DNA of 64,000 bases from Delphinus delphis (GCF_949987515.2 NC_082702.1:52421600-52485599), one strand, 5' to 3'; positions 31,625 to 42,755 are shown, numbered from the stretch's first letter. Numbers and translations: made by a program. Notes: a model not told the origin generated them from the letters alone.

Positions 31625-32125
31625 GGCTGGAGTATCCGCTGTGTGCCAGGTACTGTTCAAGGCGCAGAGCAGAGCAGACAAGGTCCTGACCCTCTCGGAG
31701 CCCCTGGGCCCCTGTAGGAAGAAGAAGGAAATAGAGAATCTTGTCAGCTGCTGATAAATGCTATGGAGAAAAATACAGCAGGGTAAGGGGGATGGGAGTG
31801 CTGGCATGAGTGAGGAGGGGTCTGTGTGTGGTGGCATGTTAAGTAAGGTGGTCAGGGAAGATCTGGGTGAGGTGACATTTTAGCAGATACCTGAAGGAAG
31901 TAAGGGAGCAAGCCATGCAGTTATCTCAGCACGTACAAAGGCCCTGGGGTAGGAGCTTGGCATTTCCTAGTAACGCAAGGAGGTGAATGTGGTCGAAGTA
32001 GAGCCAGTCAACTTGAGGAGGGTGGTAGGAGTTGACGTCAGTGAGTCAGTGAGTCAGGGAGGGGCCAGACGGTGTAAGGCCTTGCTTGAGCTTTGGCTTT
32101 GACCCTGAGGGAGAAGAGAGCTGTG
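31625..32125 (-). mobile_element. L2 3'-end, long fragment
   Basis: The best L2 copy, about 500 bp: 'ccgctgtgtgccaggtactg', 'gctatggagaaaaatacagcagggtaaggggg' (31759-31790), 'ggtggtcagggaagatctgg', 'gggagcaagccatgcagtt', 'caaaggccctggggtagg', 'ggccagacggtgtaaggcc' and 'ctttggctttgaccctgagg'. Antisense. Confidence 0.9.
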
Positions 32126-32589
32126 CCGGAGCAGGCATCCAAGAACATGGCAGCTCTCAAAGGCCTCAGCGCCTCCCTCCCTCCCTCCCTGCCGCCTGCA
32201 TCCACTGCCCACCCTGTTGTGTGAGAAGGGTTGGCCCATCAAGGCCTCGCTGCATTGAGCCCGGCCTCACCTGCTGTGCTGTTTGGGGGCTTCCCTCGCT
32301 GTCCCCCCTCCAGCCCCACCACCAGTCTGACATGGCTTTTGCTATTTATATGACACAGTGGTTTACAAGCTCTGCTTCTAGAATTTCTCAGCCTCTCCTG
32401 AAGTACATTATCTCTTCAGGCAAATAATGGCGATCTTTCTCCAAACCAACGACTGTAGAAAGAATTGTCTGCGTTTCATGTTTCCCACCCGTTATATTTT
32501 TCCTTATGCGTTTGACTTCCAGTGGACTCATGTAAGGTAGCATCCAGTTTAGCTCAATTCTGTATATAATCATTTCAAGGTTACAGAAT
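32126..32589. other. no recognisable gene
   Basis: Unique-looking. 32175-32200 is a CCTCC-type run. 32400-32590 is AT-richer and unassigned. No exon supported. Confidence 0.45.
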
Positions 32590-32705
32590 TAGTTAATGTC
32601 TGTCGAACACCTACCCTGTGTGCAGTTTTCTTCTAGACGTGAGATTTGGTGGTGAACAAAACAGGAACCTTCTCTGTGGCTTTACAGAAAGCAAGGAAAC
32701 AAGTC
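32590..32705 (-). mobile_element. L2 3'-end fragment
   Basis: 'gtctgtcgaacacctaccctgtgtgc' then 'ggtggtgaacaaaacaggaacc' is the antisense L2 end. Confidence 0.75.
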
Positions 32706-33444
32706 AAAATAATTTCAGTCTTGTTTTGACGTCATCACCCCAGGTCAGCTTGGAGGCCCTCCTGGTGGAAGCCTTTCTCCCCTCGCGGACCCTGCTGGTC
32801 CCCCTTCCCTGTGGCAGTCGGTTTTGGTGAAGTAGCGTTGGCAGCTGTGCAGCTGCACTTGCCAGCCTGGGGAAAACCTCTGTGAGGTGCAGAAGCAGAA
32901 ACTGCTGGGTGGCACTCAGCCGGCCCCTGCCTGGGCCAAGGTTTCGGGGTTGCCATTGCCACGGCCTCCTGCCTCCCCCTAAGGGCCTGGAGGGGGTGCA
33001 AGTTCACCTTGAGTCTAGTGGAGAAAGATGACTCGGTTATAGAAGCCCTCGCAGTAAAAACCGTCTCCCTTCCCCTTGGTCCAGGTAGAGCTGGAGGGGA
33101 GGCAGGAGTGAGCCTGTGGGGTGTGTACACAGAACGGCTAGTTAAGGACCATTGATCAGCCTTTTGCAGACTATTAAGTGGTGGAAATATTGGACAGATC
33201 CAGTCCTCGGAGGCTCTGGACAGGGCTGGAGGATGCCAGGTGGCTTCTGGAGCAAGTGTGGAACTCAGCCTCCCTTCTGCTCCTCAGCGGTCGGCCTGCC
33301 TTTGCTCGACTCTCAGCTTCCTTATCCCTCTGTCCCCTCCTGGGAATGCCCTCTGCCCAGGCACACCCTCTTCCCTCCCCTCCTGCCTGCAGGCAGCCCC
33401 CGACGACCTCCCTTTTCTGTCCAAGGCAGCAGCTCCCATCCTGG
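32706..33444. other. no recognisable gene
   Basis: GC-average to GC-rich with chance frames (131 codons minus, 139 plus). No domain, repeat or island recognised. Confidence 0.5.
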
Positions 33445-33560
33445 GCTGCCCTTCAGAACCTGCGGGACTTTAGGAGACTATGCTGATTCCCCGGGCCCCA
33501 CCCCCAGAGACTGGGGTCCACGCGATGTGTGGTGGGGCCCAGGCTTCGGTTTTTATGATG
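33445..33560 (+). mobile_element. MER5A-like hAT-Charlie fragment
   Basis: 'gggccccacccccagagactggggtcc' (33493-33519) and 'gggcccaggcttcggtttttatgatg' are the MER5A middle. The ends are degraded; a possible tail is near 33935-33965. Confidence 0.65.
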
Positions 33561-33569
33561 ACGTCATCT

Positions 33570-33740
33570 AATTTAATAGCTGCAGAGTAGTCTCTTGCAC
33601 GTATATACCAGAATTGTTTCCTTTGACAGACATTTGAATTGTTTCTAAATTTTCCAACGATAGTACGTTCTACATCCATCTATTTCTGAGATCACGTCTG
33701 TCAAGAAATATTGTAAATGACTTTGAAATGGGTGGGGAAA
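33570..33740 (-). mobile_element. probable old L1 3' fragment
   Basis: 'gctgcagagtagtctc...tgtatatacca' and 'gacagacatttgaattgtttctaa' follow the antisense L1 3' pattern but are strongly diverged. Confidence 0.5.
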
Positions 33741-34050
33741 GATTCCTGGGTGTCTTGTCTCGCTCACTCATCTGAGCTATTTTCTGCCTTCCATTGTCTT
33801 GGAGCTATTTTACAACTCTATTGTAGAAAGCTGATGATAATGTAAAAATGATCCTTGCTCGTAGAAATGCCGATTAATTGTGCCCACAAAACGCAGTTGG
33901 TTACTGCTGGACACACCACCATCTGTAAACACTCCCCAGGTGATTTGAACGTGCGTCCAGAGTGGCGATCTCTAGCTTAGAAGATTCCAGGTCATCCCTC
34001 TGGACACAATGGGAACCAGTGGCTTATGTATTTTGCTGTAGGTTTAGACA
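33741..34050. other. AT-richer unannotated island
   Basis: No repeat recognised in most of this stretch; discussed as a possible conserved element. Confidence 0.4.
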
Positions 34051-34054
34051 GACA

Positions 34055-34260
34055 GTGGAAGTAATAGTAAGAGTTAACATTTGCTGAGCACTTAAAATAC
34101 GCCAGACGTTTTTGAGCATTTTCGGGATTGTTTAGTTATGTGGGTGCCATTTTACACAGGTGAGAAACAGCCTGATGAAATAGGTGCTCCTGTCATCCCC
34201 TGGTGCAGATGAGGAAGTCGAGGCAAGGGGAATTGCTGGAGGTAGTATTGCTGATGAATG
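34055..34260 (-). repeat. MIR SINE
   Basis: 'aagagttaacatttgctgagcacttaaaatacgccagacg' (34070-34109), 'gtgccattttacacagg', 'gatgaggaagtcgaggc'. The core seems partly duplicated. Confidence 0.85.
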
Positions 34261-34635
34261 ACGGTGCTGGCCGCTTCCTCCACTGAGTCACCCCGCTGCT
34301 CTGAGCCCGTGTCACGGGGCTAATGACCCTGAGCTCCCAGACCTGGTGCCGAGAGGTGAGGTGTTGGGCATGAGCCTGGCCCTGTGCCTGACAGGCTGAG
34401 GGGGGCTCAGCCAGGGCCATTCTCAAGGCCGTCACCCTGTGTTCTCTGCGTGTCGGTTTGCACGCTCGTCACCTGCCTGGTCAGAGTAAATGCGTGTGTC
34501 AGACCTCACGTGAGTGGGTGCAGGGGCAGTTGCGTGGGTTAGGTTTTCTCAGGGCGTTCATGTTCCCAAGACTCAGGCTGTGAGGTCTGCAGTTGACAGA
34601 CTTAAACATTAAGGGACGGGTATGCACATACTCTG
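34261..34635. other. no recognised feature
   Basis: GC-average spacer without repeats or exons I can support. Confidence 0.45.
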
Positions 34636-34639
34636 CCAG

Positions 34640-34985
34640 AGCCTTCAGACTGTTCTCCCCGTCTGTCCTCAGAACAGCCTTGGGAGGGGGTGGTGGAGAT
34701 TATCCTCCCCATTTGACAGATGAGGCAACCGAGTCTCGGTCATTCATTCCCGGTTTCCTTCACTCATTCACCTCGTATGTGGGCCGGTACTCACTAGACC
34801 CCAGCACACAGTGGCAAGTTAGGAAATGTCACTTTGGGTCCTTTCCCGAGTTCATTCTCTTCCAGGAGAGGTGAGATGAGATGGTTTGCCAAGCGGCTCA
34901 GAGAGGTCAAGAGAGGTGCCCAAGGTCACACCGCAGGAAGTGTCAGGGCTTGGCCTGCCTGCCGTCTCAAGCCGCTTTGTGCGTG
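34640..34985 (-). repeat. MIR split by L2-like sequence
   Basis: 34640-34740 has the antisense MIR 'cccatttgacagatgaggcaaccgag' (34708-34733). 34740-34860 is an L2-like 'cattcattcccggtttccttcactcattcacc' insert. 34890-34985 resumes MIR with 'cggctcagagaggtcaagagaggtgcccaaggtcaca'. Confidence 0.7.
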
Positions 34986-35970
34986 AGCGCACGCTGTGAC
35001 TCCAAGCACACCTAGAGGTCCACCGGCCCCACTGAGGTGCTTTCCAGGCGTCCTTAGCCCAAGGGGGGCCCTCACCCAGTCCCCAGAGAGACCCAGGCTC
35101 CCCAGGAACTAATTTCTTAAGAGAAGTTTATGGCTCTTAACTCCCTAAGCGGATCCAGATGTGCCTTGTGGCCGGCGCTGCTGCAGATGTCCTGGCCAAA
35201 GCCAGCTTGGTTTGGAAGCCTGGCCCCGGCAGCCGCCAAGTCTGGAAATGAAGTAAATGAGCGAGTTGTTCTTGGCCATTTTCCTCTCGTCTCAACCCAA
35301 CTCAAATCAAACTCGGGCTGTGACCTCAGGCATGGCACATTCCAGCCTCCCCCTGGCCTCCTGGCGTCCGGGGCACAAGGCAGGGGATGACCGCTTTGGG
35401 GGCATTGAGCAGGACAAGGGAAGCCTCTAGAGGGAGCGTGGGACCCGGGTTGGGGGCAGCAGGAGAAACCGAGGGGAGGCCTGCTGGGCCGGGGCTGGCC
35501 TGCAGCCCATGGGGGTCCGGGGAGAGCAACCGGGCCCTGCTGGGAACAGAGAGGCAAGACCGCTGCGCAGCCAGGAGTCGGGGCTGCCTTGGGGCTCCCC
35601 CTCCTCCCGCTGCATCTGTGCCTGGGAGCCCCACCCGACTTCCTGAGCACCGGTGGCATTCTGCTGCTCCCGCTGGGCGGTCGCCGAGGGCTGCCCTTGG
35701 ACTCCCGAGGTCCTGGGGAACCCGGTGCAAACCTGGGTGGTCAGGGGTGAGCATGGCTCTGGTCCCTTTACCGCCCCCCCCTCCCCAGGCCCAAACCAAG
35801 CCACCCGGCCCTCGAGGGTGAGTCACTTTGAAGTGATGGGGTTCCGGGCCCTGTGGCAGGCCGAGGGGGCCGACTTGGCGGGAAGGGAAGGGGCAGGCCG
35901 GGCAGGCTGTCCCTCTTGGCTTCCGGGCAGCTCCTCCCCTGTGCAGCGAAGGAGGCCAGAGCCAGAGGGC
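34986..35970. other. GC-rich, no recognisable gene
   Basis: Long chance frames on both strands (up to 229 codons). CpG is moderate but not dense enough for a classical island. No domain seen. Confidence 0.5.
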
Positions 35971-35974
35971 CAGG

Positions 35975-36165
35975 GCCCGGGCTCCGGGGTCAGAGAGGCT
36001 CAGCTCAAATGTCACTTCCTACCTGTCTGGCCTTGGGCAAGTCACCTGACCTCTCTGAGCCGCAGCTGCTTTATTTGCAAACTCGGGGCATCCTTGCAGC
36101 ACTTTCAAAGGAGAAAATCTATGTGAAGTGATTAGCCTGGCGCTCGGCTGCAAAGTTAGGGCACC
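35975..36165 (+). repeat. MIR SINE
   Basis: 'ggtcagagaggctcagctcaaatgtcacttcc', 'tctggccttgggcaagtcacctgacctctctgagcc' (36026-36061), 'gaagtgattagcctgg'. Confidence 0.9.
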
Positions 36166-36320
36166 AAACAGTAGTTTGGGGGCGGGGGGGCGAGCCACAC
36201 CCCAACTGACATACAGTCTAGACAAAAAATGTGCTAGTTTTGCAAACCACTGTTAGACACTCTCCCGATACCCTTTGTCTCACCGAATTACCGCCTCCAG
36301 CCCCTCTTTTATATAAATTC

Positions 36321-36977
36321 TGGAGGGGCCGTTGTTTTTTTTTTTTTTTAAGCATCTTTACCGGAGTATACTTGCTTTACAATGGTGTGTTAGTTTCTGC
36401 TGTACAACAAAGTCAATCAGCTATATGTATACATACGTCCCCATATCCCCTTCCTCTTGTGTCTCCCTCCCACCCTCCCTATCCCACCCCTCTAGGTGGT
36501 CACAAATCCCCGAGCTGATCTCCCTGAGCTATGTGGCTGCTTCCCACTAGCTATCTATTTTACGTTTGGTAGTGTATATATGTCCATGCCACTCTCTCAC
36601 TTTGTCCCAGCTTACCCTTCCCCCTCCCCGTGTCCTCAAGTCCATTCTCTACGTCTGTGTCTTTATTGCTGTCCTGCCCCTGGGTTCTTCAGAACCTTTT
36701 TTTTTTTGATTCCATATATATGTGTTAGCATACGGTATTTATTTTTCTCTTTCTGACTTACTTCACTCTGTATGGCAGACTCTAGGTCCATCCACCTCAC
36801 TACAAATAACTCAGTTTCGTTTCCTTTTATGGCTGAGTAATATTCCATTGGATATATGTGCCGCATCTTCTTTATCCATTCCTCTGTCGATGGACACTTA
36901 GGTTGCTTCCATGTCCTGGCTATTGTCAATAGAGCTGCAGTGAACACTGTGGTACGTGACTTGGAGGGGCCGTTGTT
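36321..36977 (-). mobile_element. 5'-truncated L1 with target-site duplication
   Basis: An exact 16-bp duplication TGGAGGGGCCGTTGTT flanks the element (36321-36336, 36962-36977). Body 36337-36961 starts with a T-run (poly(A) on the minus strand) and the L1 3' untranslated region. The minus-strand frame 36663-36947 is the ORF2 C-terminus, with PSTEEWIKKM and MEYYSAIK. About 625 bp, so truncated and not mobile. Confidence 0.95.
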
Positions 36978-37049
36978 ATACTCTGTTTATTTATTAACTG
37001 TTTGTCGGTTCTATGACCTTTACATACTAAAGCTGAGAGTATTATTAGA

Positions 37050-37079
37050 GTATCATCATCATCATCATCATCATCATCT
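37050..37079. repeat. (ATC)n microsatellite
   Basis: About nine ATC units. The minus-strand poly-Asp run in an open frame is an artefact of this repeat. Confidence 0.9.
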
Positions 37080-37109
37080 ACATGACCAAAGCACACTAAA
37101 GCTGAGAGA

Positions 37110-37355
37110 CGTTCACCATAGTGGTTAAAAGTCCTGGTTCCGGAGCCAGTCTGCATGGGTTTTAAATTCCTCTTCCTCTGCTTCCTAGCTGTGTGACCTT
37201 GGGCCACTTGCTGAGTGTCTCTGTGCTGCAGTTTCCCAACCTCTAAAGTAGAGATAATACTGTCTCCCTCAAAGGGCTGTTGTGAGGCTTAAATGAGGTA
37301 GTAGCGAAAAGTGCCTGGAATGGGGCCTGGTGCGCAGCGGGAGTCTGTGTTAGTG
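37110..37355 (+). repeat. MIR SINE, near full length
   Basis: All MIR segments are present in order: 'tagtggttaaaagtcctggttccggagcc' (37119-37147), 'ttcctagctgtgtgaccttgggcc' (37181-37204), 'aacctctaaagtagagataatact' (37239-37262), 'ggctgttgtgaggcttaaatgagg' (37275-37298), 'agtgcctggaatgggg'. One of the best copies here. Confidence 0.95.
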
Positions 37356-37799
37356 GATTCTCTGCAGTCCTTCCTTGAGTCTGTGTCTGGTTCCCTCCAG
37401 GAGCACAACTGCCAGTCTCCTGGGACTGCCGTAAGGGTGACGGGCCAGTCCCTTCCCTGTCCCCCTCAGTGGGCCCCTTCCCCTTGCTTGACCACAGTCC
37501 TGGCATCGCCCCTGTGACTTCCAGAAGTGCGTCGGGTGGGCCCTGGAGCCTCGGGACCCCGTTCCGGGAACTCTCCCCCGGGCCCGACTCACTCTTGTTT
37601 TGTCACCCAGTGTGATCTCGAGGGGTCAATGGGGGGTGACTGTAAAGTCAGGTGTGCGCTGCCGTCGTTTGCCACTTGACTGCGACTCCCGACTCTGGAC
37701 GGTCACTGGGGGAGGGACGGCCTCTTGCTTCTTCCTGCATGTTTTGTTCACGCTTTATTCTGTCGTTCATTCAGTTTTTTTCATTCCCTCTGTTCCCAC
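37356..37799. other. no recognised feature
   Basis: GC-average; no repeat or exon supported. Confidence 0.45.
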
Positions 37800-38010
37800 T
37801 CTTTGCTTTCATTCATTCTCTTGTCAGTCACTCATTTTTCAGCTGATTGAGTGTCTGCTGTGTCCTGGCCTCACTCTCAGGCATGGGAGATGCATCCGGG
37901 AGCAGCGCCCATCCAGGTGCCACGGGGACTCTCAGAGGCTGACCTGAGGGGTCAGGGAAGGCTTTCTGCAGGAGGCGGCATCCAAGTGGACACCCGGGGG
38001 CGGAGCTAGA
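37800..38010 (-). mobile_element. L2 3'-end fragment
   Basis: 'cattcattctcttgtcagtcactc', 'attgagtgtctgctgtgtcctgg' and 'ggtcagggaaggctttctgcaggaggcggcatccaagtgg' (37951-37990) are antisense L2 landmarks. Confidence 0.75.
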
Positions 38011-38890
38011 GTTAGCCGGGGGAGGAGGGGAGGTGGTACTTGTTGCCTGTAGAGTGGACCTTACCTGCAGAGGCTCAGGGTCCCTGGGGCAAAGAGTGGG
38101 CTTCCGGAACTCCAGGAAGGTGATACTTTCTTCCCCTCTGTAATGAGATACACCATTTGGATGCAGGGGCTTAGGTGAGAGACCAGCCCTGGAGGTCTAG
38201 TTTGTGGGTCCCTCATTCCAAAAATCCCACTGTACCCAGAGGTCTGGAAGCCCTTTGGAACCAAAGCAAACCATGTGGCCGCTCTTCTCCCAGGACCCGG
38301 TTCCTGGGGTGGCCTTGGCTTTCACATCTGGGTTTTTGGAGCCCCTGTCCTCTGTGAAATGGCCCTGGCTCAGGGTGCCGGGGGAGTAGAGCTGTGATGT
38401 GTGTGAGACGCCCCACACAAGGGAGGTTTCTGCAAATGCCCGCGCCCGTGGTCCTGGTCCTGGCCCGGTGGGTCCCTCCCAGCAGGAGGAGTCACAGTGG
38501 GGAGGGAGAGACCTGGGGAGCTTCCCCAGCCATCCAGCACTAGGAATTTGGCTTTGGCCTCCCCCAGGGGTTCCGGAATCCAGTGGATGTGCTGAAATCT
38601 ATAGTCCCTGCCACAGCGAGGCAGCTTGTCGTGTTTTTGGCCAGCAGGATTCGTGGTATATTCTCAGTGGCAGTCTTTGGTCTGGTGCCCTTTCGGTCCC
38701 TAGGGAGTGGGCAGGGAAGCAGAGAGGGCGTAGGACCCATGGGCACTGTGGTGGCCTGGCCAGAGGCCTGCAGTGTCCCGGGGAATCTGATGCCCCTTGG
38801 GGGCTGTAAAGACCGCGTCGGCCCTTAGTTAAGTGTGGCCGAAGGTTCCTGTTTCTGTGGCAAAATCATCACCACCGCTTATTAATTAAT
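38011..38890. other. no recognisable gene
   Basis: Mixed GC-average DNA; frames up to 136 codons, none recognised. Confidence 0.5.
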
Positions 38891-38894
38891 CAAT

Positions 38895-39225
38895 TCACCA
38901 TTTATTGAGCTCCTACTGTGTGCTAGGAAATATAGCACCGCAAGGAACAAAGTCTCTGTTCTCATGGTAGGGGGAGCCTGACCCTAACCTGATGAATACA
39001 CAGCACGTTGGGGATGGATGAGGGCCATGAAGGAGACCGAGGCAGGATACCGGGTTAGGAACGTCCATCATGTGAACAGGGTAGGCTCCGAGCGCCAGGG
39101 GAGCGCTCGAGCTGAGACTCGAAGGAAGTGAAGGGGGCAGCCACAAGGGTATCATTCCAGGCAGAGGGAGCAAGTGCAAAGGCCCTGAGGCACGGAGGAG
39201 CGCTTGCTGTGGCCGGACATTGAAT
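38895..39225 (-). mobile_element. L2 3'-end fragment
   Basis: 'accatttattgagctcctactgtgtgctagg' (38898-38928), 'gaacaaagtctctgttctcatgg', 'aagggtatcattccaggcagagggagcaagtgcaaaggccctgaggc' (39145-39191). Antisense. Confidence 0.9.
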
Positions 39226-39244
39226 GGGGTGCATGACACGCACT

Positions 39245-39365
39245 GTCCCCTTGCATCAGTAACCCTTGGAGGTTATGACCATTTTACTGATTGGTCGTGT
39301 TGAGGCTCAGGGCGATTCGGCACGCGGACAGTAAGCGGAGGAGTCGGGATTCACAGCCGCAGCTG
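39245..39365 (-). repeat. MIR SINE fragment
   Basis: 'aacccttggaggttatgaccattttactgattggtcgtgttgaggctcaggg' is a diverged antisense MIR. Confidence 0.7.
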
Positions 39366-39655
39366 GTGCGCTTGTGCTGTCCTCCTCATCCGGCTGCAGG
39401 GCTTAGGTGAGACCAGTGGTGGAGGTTTTCGTCTGTGGGTCCCCTGCTCCTGAGCCATGTGTAGAGCACGGCGTTCGGTCAGCTGCAGGTCAGGGGCGTT
39501 ACCTTTGTGGAGGCTCTTGGCTGGCAGCCCCGGAGGCTGATCCGTGGTGTGGCCCAGAGTGGTGTCACGTCGGGGGACGGCCAGAGACGTCCAGGGGGTT
39601 GGAGCTCTGGTGTCTGCTTGCCCAGAGAGGACGGGCCCACAGGCCTTGTGTGGTG
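39366..39655. other. no recognised feature
   Basis: GC-rich with short chance frames; nothing recognised. Confidence 0.4.
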
Positions 39656-39659
39656 CCTG

Positions 39660-39870
39660 GCGCTTCCCTCCTGGTGGCCCTGGTTTGAGTTCCTTCTCCG
39701 CCACCACGTGGCTGAGCGAGGCTGAGGAAGTCACCTCGTTTCTGAGGCCTGGCTTTCCTCTTGGTAAAAATAGGGTCAGCAGCTCCCGGCCGTACCTCCC
39801 TTCCAGAGCTTTTGTGAGGATCAACTAAGATTATAGATGAGAAAGCCCTCTGTCAGCTCGAAAGCCTGGT
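39660..39870 (+). repeat. MIR SINE
   Basis: 'ggtttgagttccttctccgccaccacgtgg' head, 'gaagtcacctcgtttctgaggcctggctttcc', 'gcttttgtgaggatcaactaag' (39807-39828). Confidence 0.8.
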
Positions 39871-39889
39871 ACATGAGAACCCTGCTTTT

Positions 39890-40700
39890 TTTCCCTTTAT
39901 TTTATTGCAAAAACGGTATCAAAGCAACATTAAAGAGTTTAAAAAGAAAAGAAAAATCGTTTACTTACAGTTACACCACCTCAACATAACCACGAATATC
40001 CTGTCCTACCCAAACACGTACCAGCTGAGCAGATCTGGATGTGTTTTCAGATAAATTCTGTATTTTCCTAACCCGCGCTAATTGCTGTCCCAAACTTGGA
40101 ACCGCACAGATTCCAATTATTTGGCATCCTTCCCTATCTGACCTGGAGCTGAATGGATTTGGCCATTGAGCACTCCTTGTATTGATTTTCTAATTATTCC
40201 TCTTGGTTTCTGTCCATATAGGCATGTATTTTTATGTCATTACAGGGTGAACATGCCGGCTTCTTTTTCATTTTTTCCTCTGCCGTCACCAGCAGAGATT
40301 ATGTTTCTCACAGTCTCCACAATCATTATTTTCAGTGGCTCCGTGGTAGTCACTGCACCGTGTTTTTATGAAACCGTCTCCCTTTGGTTAGATATTAAGT
40401 CAATTTCCAGCCTTTCTTCGTCACTAGAATGTGCCACCGTGAATATCTGTACGCTCGTAGCTCTTTCCCCCCTTTCCTTATGATGATGAATAATTGTTTG
40501 GAAAAATCCCCAGGAGGGAGATTAGTCGGTCAAAGGAGTATGAGCGTTTTGACGGCTTTTGATAGTAACGAGGCTCTGTTGCTTTCCAAAAGTGTTGAAC
40601 CTATTTGTAATGCCTTCGGCAGCACAAATGTCCTCATTTTCCCACAGCCGAGCCCACCCTGGGTGTCATTGTTTTTCTTTTCTTCCTTTTTTTTTGTGTG
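39890..40700 (-). mobile_element. old L1 (L1M/HAL1-type) relic
   Basis: AT-rich block of about 800 bp. 'ctttccaaaagtgttgaacctatttgtaatgcc' (40581-40613) and the 'ggagggagattagtcggtcaaaggag' region match the antisense L1 pattern. No long frame remains. Confidence 0.7.
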
Positions 40701-40916
40701 TGTGTTTTAAATTCACGGGTTGAAAATGGTGTGGCGTTGAGTGTTGTGAGTGAGCAGTTGGCTTTGAGACACTTGCCCTCGTGTCTTCAGCTCACGTGTG
40801 CCCTCTTTCCTCCCGTCCCTCGACACTCAGCCACCAGCACTGCTGTCGGCAACAGAGGCGGCACCGCGTACCCTCCGACCAGGACCCCACTTCCTGTCCC
40901 GCCTGCAGAACAAGGG

Positions 40917-41395
40917 GGGACGAGGAGCAGAGAGGAGAGGCCCGGGGAGAGGGTCTGGGGACAGAGGCGCCTAGGGAGGGTGTTCTAAACCCGTGAGGGA
41001 AAGGAGGGCCCTGGAGAAATCCAGGCGGGGGAAGCGCAGACAGAGCCTGGCGCAGATGGACCCCTGAACAGCAGTGAAGGTCAGGAGACAGAACCACTGG
41101 GGAGAAAGGCAGGGTGTGCAAGAGCGGAGGATGGGTGGTGTGGCGGGAACACGAAGAGGGAGATGGGCGCAAAGCGAGAAGGGGTTTCAGGGGAGGAGCA
41201 CGGGGTCTGGGCCATGAGAGACAAAGACAGAGTCAGGGAGAGTCAGACAGCGAGAGAGACACATAGACAGACAGACAGACAGACGCAGAGAGACGGGTGG
41301 GGCGTGGGATGAAGAAGAGAGAAAAAGGGAAAAGGAGAGAGCGGGAGGGAATGGAATGGGGGGAGGGGTGGCGAGTGGGGAGATGAGAACCCCTT
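40917..41395. repeat. purine-rich tract with (GACA)n
   Basis: About 480 bp where the plus strand is strongly G+A rich, with a (GACA)n core at about 41264-41283. No repeat family recognised. Open frames here are low-complexity artefacts. Confidence 0.7.
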
Positions 41396-41514
41396 GCTTT
41401 ATATGAAGTCGTTGCTTTCTCTGCGGTAGGCGGCCTCTGAGCCCGGCGGGACCAGGGTGTGAGCAAGGGTGGGGAGGGGAGGTGGGATACCTGTGTTGTC
41501 CATATGAAACTTGA

Positions 41515-41670
41515 ATGGGAAGTTAAGCACAGTGACTTGTAGCTGGGCACGGGTTTCCACCCGAGTCTGCCCCTTCCCAGCCGAGTGACCCCAGTTCCGC
41601 CTCTGGTGACGGCACTGTCTGCACGGGGTGACAGCGTTGGCAAGCACCTGGCACACGGTGACACCCGCTT
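41515..41670 (+). repeat. MIR-like fragment
   Basis: 'gggcacgggtttccacccgagtctgcc' head and 'ccttcccagccgagtgacc' core with a degraded tail to about 41670. CpG-rich and diverged. Confidence 0.55.
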
Positions 41671-41894
41671 CAGAGTGACAAAGCCACGTCCACCAGGTCC
41701 TCCCCGGGCACCCCACCAGCATCAGAAGCCAGTCGCTGGGGCAGTGGGTGTTGAGCACAGCCGTCTGTGAGGAGGTGGGTGGGCACGGACGCTGGGGCCT
41801 GGATGCCCCGGTGCACGGCTGGCTGCCACCCTGCAGGCCAGGGGACCTGGGAGTGCTTAGTCTCTCCTTTACCTGTTGTCATCTCTTCCTTACC

Positions 41895-42005
41895 TGTTGT
41901 CCATCTGTGAAATTCAGACAGTAGCGACATTGCCCACTTCTCGGGGCGTGAGGATCAAGTGCAGTTTGCTGTGTACGGCACTTGGAGCAGGCCGGGCACG
42001 TGGCG
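41895..42005 (+). repeat. MIR, 3' part
   Basis: 'ttgtccatctgtgaaattcagacagtagcgac' then 'gggcgtgaggatcaag' (41944-41959) is the MIR 3' half. Confidence 0.65.
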
Positions 42006-42189
42006 CGGATTCTGCTGGGACCTGAGGGGCTGCGCTCCTTGCAGTGACTGTGACGATGGCAGCGGCACTGCAGCCACCATGGTGTGAGCCCTGACCGGGA
42101 ACCTTGCCTGGTGTCGCCTCCCCAGCCACATGGCTCATGCAGCCTGATGGTTCCCACTTCACACGTGCGAAACTGCAGTTCAGAGAGTT

Positions 42190-42370
42190 AGTATAATAAT
42201 AAGAAGAACAGTAACAGTGGCAACAACAAACTTTTTGAGGGCCTACCATGCACAGGGCATCTGTGCCATTTGTAATCCTCCAAACAGTGGAACTGATAGA
42301 TGAGGAAACTGAAGCTCAAAGAGGAAACTGGGCGGCTTGGGCCCCATGACCGTGGAGGGACAGGACCAGC
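42190..42370 (-). repeat. MIR SINE
   Basis: 'agtataataataagaag' tail region and 'ttttgagggcctaccatgcacagggc' start, 'ctgatagatgaggaaactgaagctcaaagag' (42293-42323). Confidence 0.85.
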
Positions 42371-42374
42371 CTGA

Positions 42375-42755
42375 GCGGGGTCCACACAGTCCACAGGGCG
42401 TTTGCTTCATTTTCAGGCCCAGCCTATGAACTGGAGCTTTTCAGGAAGTCTCAGGAAAGATGATTTATTTATTAGCCGTTTTTCATCTCTTAATTAAAAA
42501 AAAAAAAGTGTGTGAGTGTGTGGAATTGTGATTCCACTTGATCTGAGAGGTGGAAGCCAGAGTACCTGACTCAAAGGTCACAGCCGTGCCCACCTGGGTG
42601 GGGAATGTTCCAGAAGCTTGCCTCCGGGCACCGTCCTTGCCCACTGACCAGTTACCTGGGGAAGCAGGGCAGGGTTAGGTGGGCATCAGGCTGTTGGAGC
42701 CACGTCTTCCTGGGTCTTCAGCCCGTGGCTGGCTTCGACCCTGTGCTCCCTCTGA
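42375..42755. other. no recognised feature
   Basis: Contains a short A-run (42496-42507). No repeat or exon supported. Confidence 0.4.

Noticed and set aside
35420..35990. possible CpG island
   Set aside because: High GC, but CpG is clearly below expectation by eye and there is no coding context.
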